Assembly: GCF_019264445.1 (NCBI RefSeq)
Contig: NZ_JAHVAB010000023.1
Span: forward strand, 1-35,448
DNA length: 35,448 nucleotides
Reading direction: 5' to 3'
DNA from: Hydrogenophaga sp.
GTDB lineage: Bacteria; Pseudomonadota; Gammaproteobacteria; Burkholderiales; Burkholderiaceae_C
Part shown: piece by piece, positions 7,981 through 16,178 of the stretch
Layout of the letters: the number at the start of each line of letters is the position of its first letter
Position numbering within the stretch: position 1 is the stretch's first letter
Notes under the pieces: generated by a model
What the model was told of the DNA's origin: nothing
Seen by the model: the letters and a program-made list of their open reading frames with translations, nothing else
The model's database searches: none
Translations under genes and position numbers: made by a program

Positions 7981-8052
7981 GTACGCCCTGAGCCTGTCGA
8001 AGGGCTCACCACCCCGTGGTGTGAAGGCTTCGACAGGCTCAGCCCGAACGGA
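7981..8052. repeat. Long palindromic intergenic repeat (copy 3)
   Basis: Left arm GTACGCCCTGAGCCTG plus TCGAAGGGCTCA and right arm TGAAGGCTTCGACAGG plus CTCAGCCCGAACGG are inverted copies, with a CACCACCCCGTGGTG inner stem-loop. It belongs to the same family as the elements at 4098 and 6180 but has a different loop and no tandem arm copies. It sits between the livF-like gene and the aldehyde dehydrogenase gene and ends about 20 bases before the latter's Shine-Dalgarno. Confidence 0.85.
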
Positions 8053-8080
8053 AGGTTCATTCGAATCCCAAGGAGAAACC

Positions 8081-9535
8081 ATGTCCGACCTGTCCATGCT
8101 CATCAACGGCCTGAAAGTCACGGCCGAAAAAGGCGCCACCTTCGAACGCCGCAACCCGCTGGATGGCAGCGTGGCCACGCGCGCGCCCGCCGCCAGCCCG
8201 GCCGACGCCGTGATGGCCGTGGAAGCCGCGGCCGAAGCCTTCAAGACCTGGAGCGAGACCGGCCCCAACGAGCGCCGCGCGCTGCTGCTCAAGGCCGCGG
8301 ACGCGCTGGAAGCCAAGCTACCCAAGTTCGTCGAAGCCGTGGCTGCCGAGACCGGCGCCACCGGCATGTGGGCCGGCTTCAACACCATGCTGGCCGCCAG
8401 CATGATCCGCGAGGCCGCTTCGCTCACCACGCAGGTCGCGGGCGAAGTCATTCCGTCGGACGTGCCTGGCTCGCTCGCCATGGGCGTGCGCCAGCCCGCC
8501 GGCGTGGTGCTGGGCATTGCACCGTGGAACGCGCCCATCATCCTGGGCGTGCGCGCCATCTGCGTGCCGCTGGCCTGCGGCAACACGGTGATCTTCAAGG
8601 GCAGCGAGAACTGCCCGCGCACCCACCAGCTGATTGCCGAAGCCTTCCAGGACGCCGGCTTCCCGCCCGGCGTGGTGAACTACATCACCAACGCCCCGGC
8701 CGATGCCGGTGCCGTGGTCGAAGCTATGGTGGCCCACCCGGCCGTGCGCCGCGTGAACTTCACCGGCTCCACCAAGGTCGGCAAGATCATTGCCATGACC
8801 TGCGCCAAGTACCTCAAGCCCGTGGTGCTGGAGCTCGGTGGCAAGGCACCCATGGTGATCCTGGACGACGCCAACATCGAAGACGCCGTCAACGGCGCGG
8901 CCTTCGGTTGCTTTGCCAACAGCGGCCAGATCTGCATGAGCACCGAGCGCCTCATCGTGGACCAGAAGATCGCCGACGAGTTCGTGAAGAAGTTCAGCGA
9001 CAAGGCCAAGGCCCTGCCGCTGGGCGACCCGCGCAAGCCCGAGCCCGTGGTGCTGGGTTCCGTCATCGGCCAGGGCACGGTGGACCATTGCAACGCCCTG
9101 ATTGACGACGCGCTGGCCAAAGGTGCCAAGCTGCTGTGCGGCGGCAAGGCCGACAGCACCCTCATGCCCGCCACCGTGCTCGACCACGTCACGCCGGCCA
9201 TGCGCATCTACCACGAGGAAACCTTTGGTCCCGTGAAATGCGTGGTGCGCGTCAAAGGCGTGGAAGAAGCCATTGCCTGCGCCAACGACAACGAATACGG
9301 CCTGAGCGCGGCCGTGTTCGGCGGCGACATCGCCCGCGCCTTCAACGTGGCCCGCAAGATCGACAGCGGCATCTGCCACGTCAACGGCCCCACCGTGCAC
9401 GACGAAGCCCAGATGCCGTTTGGCGGCGTCAAGGGCTCGGGCATCGGCCGCTTCGGCGGCAAGGCCGGCATCGCCGAGTTCACCGAGCTGCGCTGGATCA
9501 CGCTGCAGACGACGCCGCGGCACTACCCGTTCTGA
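8081..9535 (+). CDS. NAD(P)-dependent aldehyde dehydrogenase, salicylaldehyde/vanillin dehydrogenase-like
   Basis: A 484-residue member of the aldehyde dehydrogenase superfamily, oxidising an aldehyde to its acid with NAD(P). The ATG at 8081 has AGGAGA 4-5 bases upstream; the frame continues back into the repeat, which I exclude. Key residues are all present: APWN with Asn150, the FTGSTKVG cofactor loop (227-234), the general base Glu251 in LELGGKAP, the nucleophile Cys285 in NSGQICMSTER and EETFGP (379-384). The GQICMSTERLIVD pattern and overall shape resemble aromatic-aldehyde enzymes such as salicylaldehyde, benzaldehyde and vanillin dehydrogenases. It lies last in the ABC transporter cluster, 142 bases after livF, and probably acts on a product related to the transported compound. 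The exact substrate is not readable. Confidence 0.9.
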   Translation: MSDLSMLINGLKVTAEKGATFERRNPLDGSVATRAPAASPADAVMAVEAAAEAFKTWSETGPNERRALLLKAADALEAKLPKFVEAVAAETGATGMWAGFNTMLAASMIREAASLTTQVAGEVIPSDVPGSLAMGVRQPAGVVLGIAPWNAPIILGVRAICVPLACGNTVIFKGSENCPRTHQLIAEAFQDAGFPPGVVNYITNAPADAGAVVEAMVAHPAVRRVNFTGSTKVGKIIAMTCAKYLKPVVLELGGKAPMVILDDANIEDAVNGAAFGCFANSGQICMSTERLIVDQKIADEFVKKFSDKAKALPLGDPRKPEPVVLGSVIGQGTVDHCNALIDDALAKGAKLLCGGKADSTLMPATVLDHVTPAMRIYHEETFGPVKCVVRVKGVEEAIACANDNEYGLSAAVFGGDIARAFNVARKIDSGICHVNGPTVHDEAQMPFGGVKGSGIGRFGGKAGIAEFTELRWITLQTTPRHYPF

Positions 9536-9559
9536 GGCAAGGTGTGAGGAAGACGCAGC

Positions 9560-9589
9560 AGGCCCTGGAGGCAAGGGCTTCCAGGGCCT
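9560..9589. terminator. Hairpin between convergent genes, probable bidirectional terminator
   Basis: AGGCCCTGGA (9560-9569) and TCCAGGGCCT (9580-9589) form a perfect 10-bp stem with a 10-base loop. It lies in the 60-base gap between the stop codons of the aldehyde dehydrogenase and the convergent outer-membrane protein gene. No clean T-run follows, but the position fits a shared transcription end. Confidence 0.6.
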
Positions 9590-9595
9590 GTGTCG

Positions 9596-10126
9596 TCAGA
9601 ACCCGACCCGCACGCCGACCGTGTACTGATCCACGTTTGGCTTTTCTCCAAAGACGCTCGGGCGGTACCTTTCCCATTCCGCGCGCAGGGAGGTTCGAGT
9701 GGTGAGGGCGTACTGCGCGCCAAGACCGACCTTGATGCCGTTGCCGTTGTCGTTCCCCGCCGAGGTTTTGAAGTCGACACGTTCAACGCCCACCCGCCCC
9801 AGCAGAGACCACTTGTCATTCAGCGGTGCGATGCCAACGGCATCCAGGAAGAATCCTCGGCTGTCGACCGTTCCATTGATGTCAGACCTGCGCCCGAGAC
9901 CGGCAATGCCGGCCTCCAGTGCGAAGTTCGGCGTGAGCTGGTAGCCACCAAACACTTTGCCGCTCACCATCGAGCCGTTGACGCCCACGCCGTTCACGCT
10001 GTTCGGATAGCTGGTCGACCCGAGGCTGCCCCCGACGTACAACCCCTCTGCATGCGCTGCCATGGTGCCCAAGCTGGCGATGGCGACCAACGCAGTCGTC
10101 AATGCTGTCAAGGCCGCTGATTTCAT
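9596..10126 (-). CDS. Outer membrane beta-barrel protein (OmpA-like porin domain)
   Basis: A 176-residue secreted protein with a clear signal peptide (MKSAALTALTTALVAIASLG, cut after AAHA) followed by alternating hydrophobic and polar strands. These include GLYVGGSLGSTSYP, VFGGYQLTPNFALEAGIAGLG, WSLLGRVGVERVDF and LRAEWERYRPSVFG. The C-terminal strand YTVGVRVGF ends in Phe, the usual signal for outer-membrane insertion by BamA. This fits the eight-stranded OmpA/OmpX-type barrel family. I chose the ATG at 10126, which has AAGGA about 7 bases before it, over an upstream frame extension. A small CCGCA-CTCA-TGCGG hairpin lies in its leader (about 10151-10164). Its function is not specified; the adjacent sensor kinase could regulate it. 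Confidence 0.82.
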   Translation of the reverse strand: MKSAALTALTTALVAIASLGTMAAHAEGLYVGGSLGSTSYPNSVNGVGVNGSMVSGKVFGGYQLTPNFALEAGIAGLGRRSDINGTVDSRGFFLDAVGIAPLNDKWSLLGRVGVERVDFKTSAGNDNGNGIKVGLGAQYALTTRTSLRAEWERYRPSVFGEKPNVDQYTVGVRVGF

Positions 10127-10248
10127 GATCGGTTCCTTTTTCTGGATGCTCCGCATGAGTGCGGAACCGTCATGGTCTTTGGTCCAGTGCGGTCAGTGTG
10201 TGTCAAGAGATCGCCAGCGATGTTGCACTTGAAATCTCCTGGGGAAGA

Positions 10249-10518
10249 TCAAGGGCGAAACGGCCGCTCCAATGGCACGTGCAGATCGGTCGTGGTGTTC
10301 TGTTCCAGCGTCACGGTGTAGCTCCGGCACGCTTGGCCCCGCTGCGTGATGATGTGATAAGTGCCTGTGGGCAGGACCACGTCGATCAAGGACGTCGAGT
10401 GGGAGAGGGCGAGCCACCGATGTCCCTGCAGATCGCAGATCTCGATGGTCGACGCGCCTGGGCTGTCCAGGGTTGCATGGCGCACGGCCGCACCAACGCA
10501 CCGCACCAGAAACGCCAT
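10249..10518 (-). CDS. Small conserved-looking hypothetical protein downstream of the sensor kinase
   Basis: I do not recognise this protein. From the ATG at 10518 it has 89 residues and reads as a compact beta-rich domain: STIEICDLQGHRWLAL, SLIDVVLPTGTYHIIT and SYTVTLEQNTTTDLHV. The last part recalls carboxypeptidase-regulatory or PEGA-like beta-sandwich repeats. The chosen ATG follows AGGTGGG by 9 bases. The same frame stays open to a GTG at 10683, only 24 bases after the kinase stop, and a longer 144-residue version is possible. However, its first 55 residues look low in complexity with mixed codon use. Same-strand position after the kinase suggests cotranscription. It has no signal peptide in the short form. 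Confidence 0.5.
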   Translation of the reverse strand: MAFLVRCVGAAVRHATLDSPGASTIEICDLQGHRWLALSHSTSLIDVVLPTGTYHIITQRGQACRSYTVTLEQNTTTDLHVPLERPFRP

Positions 10519-10707
10519 GGACCCAAGCCCACCTTTCGGTTGCATGCCGGCGTGGATCAGCAGCCGCGACATCGACCCGATGAGCCGTGCAGAAGTGGGT
10601 GGTGATGCCAACATGCGCGCATGGTTCACGGCCGCGGGCACGTCTGTGTGTCGCGCAAGCGGCGTATGTGTGCCATCTGACACAAATGGGCGTTCGCCGT
10701 CGGGCGA

Positions 10708-12783
10708 TCAGCGAAGCACTTCAGCCAACGCGCGGGCAAGCTCACCGCGCTGAATCGGCTTCATCAGGACCCGATCGACGCCGGCATTGCTGGCATGGTG
10801 GGCAAGGTGCGCCCCACCATAGCCACTCACCAGCAAAACCGGCAAATGAGGCGCCCACTCTCGCAAGGCGCGGGTGAGTTGGGTGCCGCTCATGCCGGGC
10901 ATCACTTCATCGGTGATCACCGCGGAGAACTGGTTGGGGGCTTCTCTGATGGCGAGCAGCGCCGCGCCGGCATTGTCAAAGCAGACGGGGCGGTAACCCA
11001 AACCCTGCAGCATGAGATCTGCCATGGCCAGGAGGTTGGCCTCGTCGTCGACCACGAGCAGCTGTTGGCCGCCCCCTTCAGGCACGGCCGCCAAGGCCGT
11101 GGCTGGTGCGCTGGGTGCATCGGTGCACTCCGGGAGGAACAGCGTGAAACGTGCGCCTTCACCCGCATGGCTCTCGACGTCGACACCACCGCCGAACTCC
11201 GCCACCACGCCAAAGACCACGGCGAGGCCCAGTCCTGTTCCGCTCCCGCCGTCGCGGGACGTGAAGAAGGGCTCGAAGAGGTGTTCCATCGCCTCGGCGG
11301 TGATCCCCTGGCCTTCGTCAATGACGCTCAACGCCAAGTAGTCGCCTCTCGGCAGCGGCGTATGCGAGAGGACTTTGGGGGCGCTCACGCGGCGGCGTGT
11401 CAGCTGGACGCTGAGCATGCCCCCGTCGGGCATGGCTTGAATGGCGTTGGTGCACAGGTTCATGACCGCCTCGAATGCCTGTGTGGCGTCGCCGCGCAGG
11501 CGCGCACCGGGTGCCTCGAGCACCCTCTCCAGCACCACCCCTGGGCGAAGCGAGGCTGTCAACAGGCTGAGCACCTCTTCAACCACGGGCTCCAGCTCGA
11601 AGACGGTGGATGCGCGCGCGCCGCCCTTGCTGAATGAGAGGATGCGTTCGATCAGGGATCGGCCCCGGTCGGCAGCCTGCAGCACCTTGGCGAGGTGTCG
11701 AGCTTGATCGCTGCCCGGCACCGCAGCGTCCTGTGCCATCTCGCCATAGCCCACGATACCTGCCAGCACGTTGTTGAAGTCGTGCGAAACGCCGCCAGCC
11801 AGGGCGCCCAGTGCCTCCAGTCGGCTGGCACGGGCGCGTTGGGCCTGCAGGGCGCTTTGCGCGGCGATTCGTCGTTGCTCGGAACGCGTCACGATGTGCA
11901 CCGCTGCAGCCATGACGATCAGCAACACCCCCAATGCACCGAGCGACAACTCCAGCGAACCTCGCCAGCCAGACAGGGCGGCATGCAGCTCGCGCGACAC
12001 CACCACATCCAGGCCATAACGCGGCACGCGGTGCAGTCCGATGAGGAGGTCGTTGTGGTCACTGACGCGTTCCACCCCGGGGCTGGTGCCCGCGGCCTCA
12101 TCCCGGGGACGCACGCCCTCAATGGTGCGAGGTCTTTCGACGTTGGCCCCGGCCAACCGGACACCATCGCTGCGAAAGATGGTCATCCGTGAATCGGCCG
12201 CAGGCAGTGCGACGCCAAACGCCCCCAGCAGCATGTCGGCAGGAATGGAGGCGATGATCCATCCACCAGGCCGATCAAGCTCGGCTCCCACACGAAATGC
12301 CAGCGCAACATGCGTCTGCGAGCCACCACGCGGTACAAAAGGGCGGCTCAATGCGGTGGCGCCTGGTTCCAGCCCTTGGAGTGCCGGCAAAAAAGTGTGT
12401 GTGTCCGGCATTGGCGTTGCGTCGGACGACGCCATCAACTCAAGGTCTTTGCCCAGCAACCAGAGCTCTGTCACCAAAGGCATCAAGGCAACACGTGTCC
12501 GCAAGGCTTGCAGGGTGTCGTTGTCTGCGGTGGGAAATCGGCGCTGCCCCAGCTCCAGACCCAAGGCCTGAAGCCCTTCTTCGGCCCCCCTCAGGCCACG
12601 GTCGAGTTCGTCTGTCAGGGCGAGTGACAGGAGCTCCATTTCCCTTTTCTGACCTTCAAGCGCGTTTCGGCGCAACTGCCAAAGCGCCATAGAGGTGACC
12701 GTCGCAACGATCAGCCACAAAGCCAACGCCAGAAGCCAGGGGGTTGCTGGTCGGAAGGTCAGTGGAGAGTTCTGGGCATTCAC
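10708..12783 (-). CDS. Hybrid sensor histidine kinase with periplasmic sensor and C-terminal receiver
   Basis: A 691-residue membrane sensor. Order of parts: first membrane helix about 15-36; a periplasmic sensing domain of about 240 residues (PDC/dCache-like in size and position, with LVTELWLLGKDLELMASS); second helix about 280-298; HisKA with the phospho-acceptor His334 in GGVSHDFNNVL; HATPase_c with NLCTNAIQAM (N box), DEGQGI and GTGLGLAVVFG; and a receiver domain with Asp579/580, phospho-Asp625 in ITDEVMPG and Lys675. It starts at GTG 12783; no better ATG is present. The HDFNN-type kinase core with its own receiver resembles hybrid kinases that work in phosphorelays. The response regulator gene is divergent, 296 bases away. 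No histidine phosphotransfer domain is encoded nearby, so signal flow to that regulator is an open question. Confidence 0.92.
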   Translation of the reverse strand: MNAQNSPLTFRPATPWLLALALWLIVATVTSMALWQLRRNALEGQKREMELLSLALTDELDRGLRGAEEGLQALGLELGQRRFPTADNDTLQALRTRVALMPLVTELWLLGKDLELMASSDATPMPDTHTFLPALQGLEPGATALSRPFVPRGGSQTHVALAFRVGAELDRPGGWIIASIPADMLLGAFGVALPAADSRMTIFRSDGVRLAGANVERPRTIEGVRPRDEAAGTSPGVERVSDHNDLLIGLHRVPRYGLDVVVSRELHAALSGWRGSLELSLGALGVLLIVMAAAVHIVTRSEQRRIAAQSALQAQRARASRLEALGALAGGVSHDFNNVLAGIVGYGEMAQDAAVPGSDQARHLAKVLQAADRGRSLIERILSFSKGGARASTVFELEPVVEEVLSLLTASLRPGVVLERVLEAPGARLRGDATQAFEAVMNLCTNAIQAMPDGGMLSVQLTRRRVSAPKVLSHTPLPRGDYLALSVIDEGQGITAEAMEHLFEPFFTSRDGGSGTGLGLAVVFGVVAEFGGGVDVESHAGEGARFTLFLPECTDAPSAPATALAAVPEGGGQQLLVVDDEANLLAMADLMLQGLGYRPVCFDNAGAALLAIREAPNQFSAVITDEVMPGMSGTQLTRALREWAPHLPVLLVSGYGGAHLAHHASNAGVDRVLMKPIQRGELARALAEVLR

Positions 12784-13079
12784 CGAAGCACCGTGGCGTG
12801 AGGTTGTCCAATAGGCGACCAGCGTGATTCTTCCATGGCCACCGAAGTGTGTGCCGTTTTGGGTTGAACACCGGCGCGGGTGACGTGCCGGGGCGCCAAA
12901 TGGGCGTGGTAGGCCATACCCCGAGGCAAGCAGATCGCTGGAAGGTCGCCATCTCGCATCACGATCGCCGTTGGGCGCTTCCCCTCAAAGTGCAGCCGTT
13001 GTGAGCGTCTCGGATACCATGATCCCGAGCTCGGGAGTCGCTCGCCGGGCGACAAACCGACACCTGCCGCCGCAGCCAC
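12784..13079. promoter_or_regulatory. Divergent control region between kinase and response regulator genes
   Basis: About 300 non-coding bases with start codons on both sides. A -10-like TACCAT lies at 13015-13020 on the plus strand. It is followed at once by the perfect 12-bp palindrome CCCGAGCTCGGG (13024-13035), a candidate operator placed to repress or autoregulate the response regulator gene. I see no strong -35 match and no clear tandem half-sites. Confidence 0.4.
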
Positions 13080-13811
13080 ATGAACACCCACACCTATCCC
13101 CACATACTGGTGGTTGATGACGACCCCGAAATACGAGACCTCGTGGTCGAGTACCTCGGCAAGAACGATATGCGTGTCAGCGCCGCTTCTTCGGGTCGTG
13201 AGATGTTTGCTTTTTTTGACAAAGAAGCCATTGATCTGGTGTTGCTGGACCTCAAACTGCCGGGTGAGGACGGCATGACGCTGGCGCGCACATTGCGAGA
13301 GCGAGCCACGGTGCCCATCGTTCTGCTGACCGGACGCAATGAGGAGGCTGATCGCGTCATGGGCCTGGAACTGGGCGCCGACGACTACGTCACCAAACCC
13401 TTCAGCTTGCGTGAACTGCTCGCTCGTGTGCGGGCCGTGCTGCGTCGCTACCAGGTGCAAGCCACCTTGCCCGAGCGTGACAACACTCGGCGAGCTTTCC
13501 GGTTTTCAGGATGGGAATTGAATCTGCGCACCCGCCGATTGCTTTCTCCGAAGGGCGAATCGGTGGAGCTTTCCAACGGCGAGTTCAGTCTGCTCAACGC
13601 GTTGTGTCGCGCTCCACGGCGGGTGCTGAGCCGCGACCAATTGTTGTCGCTGTCCCGCCTGCATGAAGCCGAGGTGTACGACCGCACCATCGACGTTCAG
13701 ATTCGCCGGCTGCGTCTCAAGATCGAAGCCGACTCCAGCGCCCCCTCACTGATCCTGACGGAGCGTGGTGCAGGATATCTGCTGGCCAGCGATGTCGAGA
13801 CGCTCTTCTAG
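13080..13811 (+). CDS. OmpR/PhoB-family response regulator
   Basis: A 243-residue two-domain regulator. The receiver contains DDD (13-15), phospho-acceptor Asp57 in LVLLDLKLPGEDG, the Thr84 switch in LLTGR and Lys106 in YVTKPFSLREL. The C-terminal winged helix has the OmpR pattern ELSNGEFSLLNALCRAPRRVLSRDQLL with the recognition region VYDRTIDVQIRRLRLKIE and the final hairpin ILTERGAGYLL. Several features recall TorR/OmpR-type regulators. It is transcribed away from the hybrid kinase gene and is its likely partner. The NRAMP transporter gene ends 41 bases beyond its stop on the other strand. Targets cannot be read here; the outer-membrane protein, the small exported protein and the transporter nearby are candidates. 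Confidence 0.93.
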   Translation: MNTHTYPHILVVDDDPEIRDLVVEYLGKNDMRVSAASSGREMFAFFDKEAIDLVLLDLKLPGEDGMTLARTLRERATVPIVLLTGRNEEADRVMGLELGADDYVTKPFSLRELLARVRAVLRRYQVQATLPERDNTRRAFRFSGWELNLRTRRLLSPKGESVELSNGEFSLLNALCRAPRRVLSRDQLLSLSRLHEAEVYDRTIDVQIRRLRLKIEADSSAPSLILTERGAGYLLASDVETLF

Positions 13812-13852
13812 CGGCCTGCGGGGCAGTCGACCTGATGGCTCGCTGTGAAGGA

Positions 13853-15112
13853 TCACATCGTGACCAGCATGGCGATTACCGTGATCGACATCGCCACGGT
13901 AGCGATCCAGCCGAGAACGCGCAGCCGTGAGCTGATGACGTGAGCGCCCATCGTTGAAGTGCGTGAGGCCAACAGCATCATCACCACCATGATCGGCACG
14001 GCGATGACGCCATTGATGACCGCCGACCAGAACAACTCCTTCACGGGATCGGCCGGCGTGAAACACAGCACCACGCCACCGACGGTGGCGGCCGCGATCA
14101 CACTGTAGAAGCCGCGTCCCTCGCCCCTGTCCAGTTGGGCGCTCAGGCTCGCGGGCCATCCGGCGGCCTCCGCCACAGCGTAGCCCGCAGACCCTGCCAG
14201 CACGGGCACGGCGAGCAGGCCGGTACCGATGACGCCCAGACTGAACAACACAAAAGTGAAATCGCCGGCCAGTGGCCGCAACGCTTCGGCGGCCTGCGCG
14301 GAAGTCTGGATGTCGGTGACGCCCGCAGCGTGCAGTGTGGCCGCCGTGCTCAAGATGATGAAAAAAGCAATCAGGTTTGAGAACGTCATGCCGACCAGGG
14401 TGTCAACTTTGATGCGGCGGAGGTGATGGCGGACGTCATCGCTCGTCTGGGGCGGTCTGTCGGAGGTGTCCTCCATTTCCTGGGCGGCCTGCCAGAAGAA
14501 GAGATAGGGGCTGATGGTGGTGCCGAACACCGCGACCACCATCAACAACGTGTCGTGGTTGAGCCTGAGTTGGGGGCGGAAGATGTCGCTGGCAACTTTC
14601 CACCAATCCAGGTGGACGGTAAACACGACAGCCACATACGACAGCAGCGCGAGCGTCAACCATTTCAGCCAGCGCACGTAGGTTCGGTAGGGCAAGAACA
14701 CCTGCAGCACCAGACACAACAGGCCGAACGTGACGGCATAGACATGGGCCGAGCCGCCCACCAGCAGGCGCAAGGCCTCGGCCATGGCCGCCATATCGGC
14801 GGCCAGATTCAGCGTGTTGGCCACCAGAAGCATGCCGACAACGGTCAACAGCACCCAGCGCGGAAAGGTCGCCTTGATGTTGGCAGCCAGGCCTCGCCTT
14901 GTCACGTGCCCGATTCTTGCGCTCACGAGCTGGATGGCCACCATGAGGGGCAAGGTGAAAACCACGGTCCACAACATCGAGAACCCGAACTGGGCGCCCG
15001 CCTGCGAATACGTGGCAATGCCGCTGGGGTCATCGTCGGCCGCACCCGTGATCAGGCCAGGGCCCAGTTTTCGCAGTCTGCGCTGCAGACCGAACATCGG
15101 TGTCGTTTTCAT
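13853..15112 (-). CDS. NRAMP-family metal ion transporter, atypical ion site
   Basis: A 419-residue membrane protein with about 11 hydrophobic segments and the NRAMP/MntH fold signatures. The ATG at 15112 has GAGG 8 bases upstream, and I reject the longer frame that reaches 15226. Helix 1 carries DDDPSGIATYSQAG (26-39). Canonical Mn/Fe carriers have DPGN here, so the Asp and Pro remain and the Asn is lost. In helix 6 the canonical MPH is replaced by SPY (201-203, in FGTTISPYLFFWQ), so the sulphur ligand that selects Mn and Fe is absent. This places the protein in a divergent NRAMP group whose substrate may be a harder ion such as Mg, or something else. It is convergent with the response regulator. 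Confidence 0.85.
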   Translation of the reverse strand: MKTTPMFGLQRRLRKLGPGLITGAADDDPSGIATYSQAGAQFGFSMLWTVVFTLPLMVAIQLVSARIGHVTRRGLAANIKATFPRWVLLTVVGMLLVANTLNLAADMAAMAEALRLLVGGSAHVYAVTFGLLCLVLQVFLPYRTYVRWLKWLTLALLSYVAVVFTVHLDWWKVASDIFRPQLRLNHDTLLMVVAVFGTTISPYLFFWQAAQEMEDTSDRPPQTSDDVRHHLRRIKVDTLVGMTFSNLIAFFIILSTAATLHAAGVTDIQTSAQAAEALRPLAGDFTFVLFSLGVIGTGLLAVPVLAGSAGYAVAEAAGWPASLSAQLDRGEGRGFYSVIAAATVGGVVLCFTPADPVKELFWSAVINGVIAVPIMVVMMLLASRTSTMGAHVISSRLRVLGWIATVAMSITVIAMLVTM

Positions 15113-15353
15113 GAAGGATGCCTCATGGCCAGACCGCTGAAAGCAAGGCACGCATCTTGTCACGAGGTGTCCATCGAAATGCGTCCGTGCTTTCACAGGG
15201 GGGCCGACAGAGCCTCTTTGCACCATTGCAAGTGAAATGTGTTGGCACGCAGATTGACACTTGGACGCTGCTCAAGCCCCTCAGCATGTGGCTTGTGGTT
15301 GACGTTGCGCAGCGTCCACCGCAACTCAAGACCACTGCGACATGGAGCTCCGA

Positions 15354-15644
15354 ATGAAGATCCGCACCGTCCTTTTTTCCGCCGCAATGCTGGCCGTGGG
15401 GGCAAGTGCCTTTGCGCAGAGCGGCTTGGAGGGCCATTCACTTAAACCGGCGACAACGGTTGTATCCAGCAAGCCCGACTCATTCGCCGCCTCGAACGCC
15501 AACACAACCTACTCAAGCGGGCTCGTCTTGAAGAGGGTTGCGATGCACAAGGCAGGCAAGGCCAAGAACAAAAAGCCTGCCGTGAAGAAGACGGTGACGC
15601 ACAAGAAAAAGCACTCAACGAGTGGATCTCAGCCAGCCGCCTGA
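15354..15644 (+). CDS. Small exported lysine-rich protein, function unknown
   Basis: I do not recognise the family. The 96-residue product has a clear signal peptide (MKIRTVLFSAAMLAVGASAFA, cleavage near AQS). A polar, low-complexity middle follows, then a strongly basic tail rich in Lys: HKAGKAKNKKPAVKK and VTHKKKHSTSG. The ATG at 15354 has GGAG 6 bases upstream and is preferred to the in-frame ATG at 15342. Such basic exported proteins can bind anionic surfaces, lipopolysaccharide or nucleic acids, but nothing here proves it. It is divergent from the NRAMP gene and shares a 241-base control region with it. Confidence 0.6.
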   Translation: MKIRTVLFSAAMLAVGASAFAQSGLEGHSLKPATTVVSSKPDSFAASNANTTYSSGLVLKRVAMHKAGKAKNKKPAVKKTVTHKKKHSTSGSQPAA

Positions 15645-15680
15645 AAGAGGTTTCCAACCAGCCAAGAAGTAGGAACAGCC

Positions 15681-16025
15681 ATGTCACCCCATTTCCCGAC
15701 CCCCCTTGTGGTTGACGCCCTGGTGGGTGCAACCGCTTACCTGCACCCGCATCAACAAGCAGGAGATACACCGTTTCCTGCGGATGCGGTCGTCCATCTG
15801 CAAAAAGCACGCGTCGATATCTATTGCAGTCACAACAACGAGGCAATGTGGGAGATCAAGGAAGCCCGCCGCGCGCTGAGCAACTCGCCGACTGCATCGC
15901 TCGCATCCGTGTTGGTGGCTCTGGATCAGGCCGCCTGGCTAACCCGTCACAACGAGTTCCTCCGTGCCGAAGAGGCACTGGAAACCGCTCTTGACCATAT
16001 TCGAGGCCTGTCAGGGGTGGCCTGA
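15681..16025 (+). CDS. Hypothetical helical protein
   Basis: A 114-residue protein of unknown family, starting at the ATG at 15681 with an AGGA 6 bases upstream. No signal peptide or membrane segment is visible. The central and C-terminal parts look like amphipathic helices: DAVVHLQKARVDIYCSH, MWEIKEARRALSNS and RAEEALETALDHIRGL. The alternation of small residues and the repeated ALD/ALE pattern suggest a helical-repeat or TPR-like bundle. It follows the small basic exported protein by 36 bases and may be cotranscribed with it. Confidence 0.6.
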   Translation: MSPHFPTPLVVDALVGATAYLHPHQQAGDTPFPADAVVHLQKARVDIYCSHNNEAMWEIKEARRALSNSPTASLASVLVALDQAAWLTRHNEFLRAEEALETALDHIRGLSGVA

Positions 16026-16178
16026 ACCTCACGCGCCTCGTCGAACAATCTGAACGACGTTGCAGGGGCCATCACCTCAAGCGGCTTGGTGGTCTGGTGT
16101 CGTTGACCCATCGGCTCGAGACCCGTCGCCGGGTTGACGACCACGGCCGCGCCGGATACGCAGAACAACGCTCGTGCA

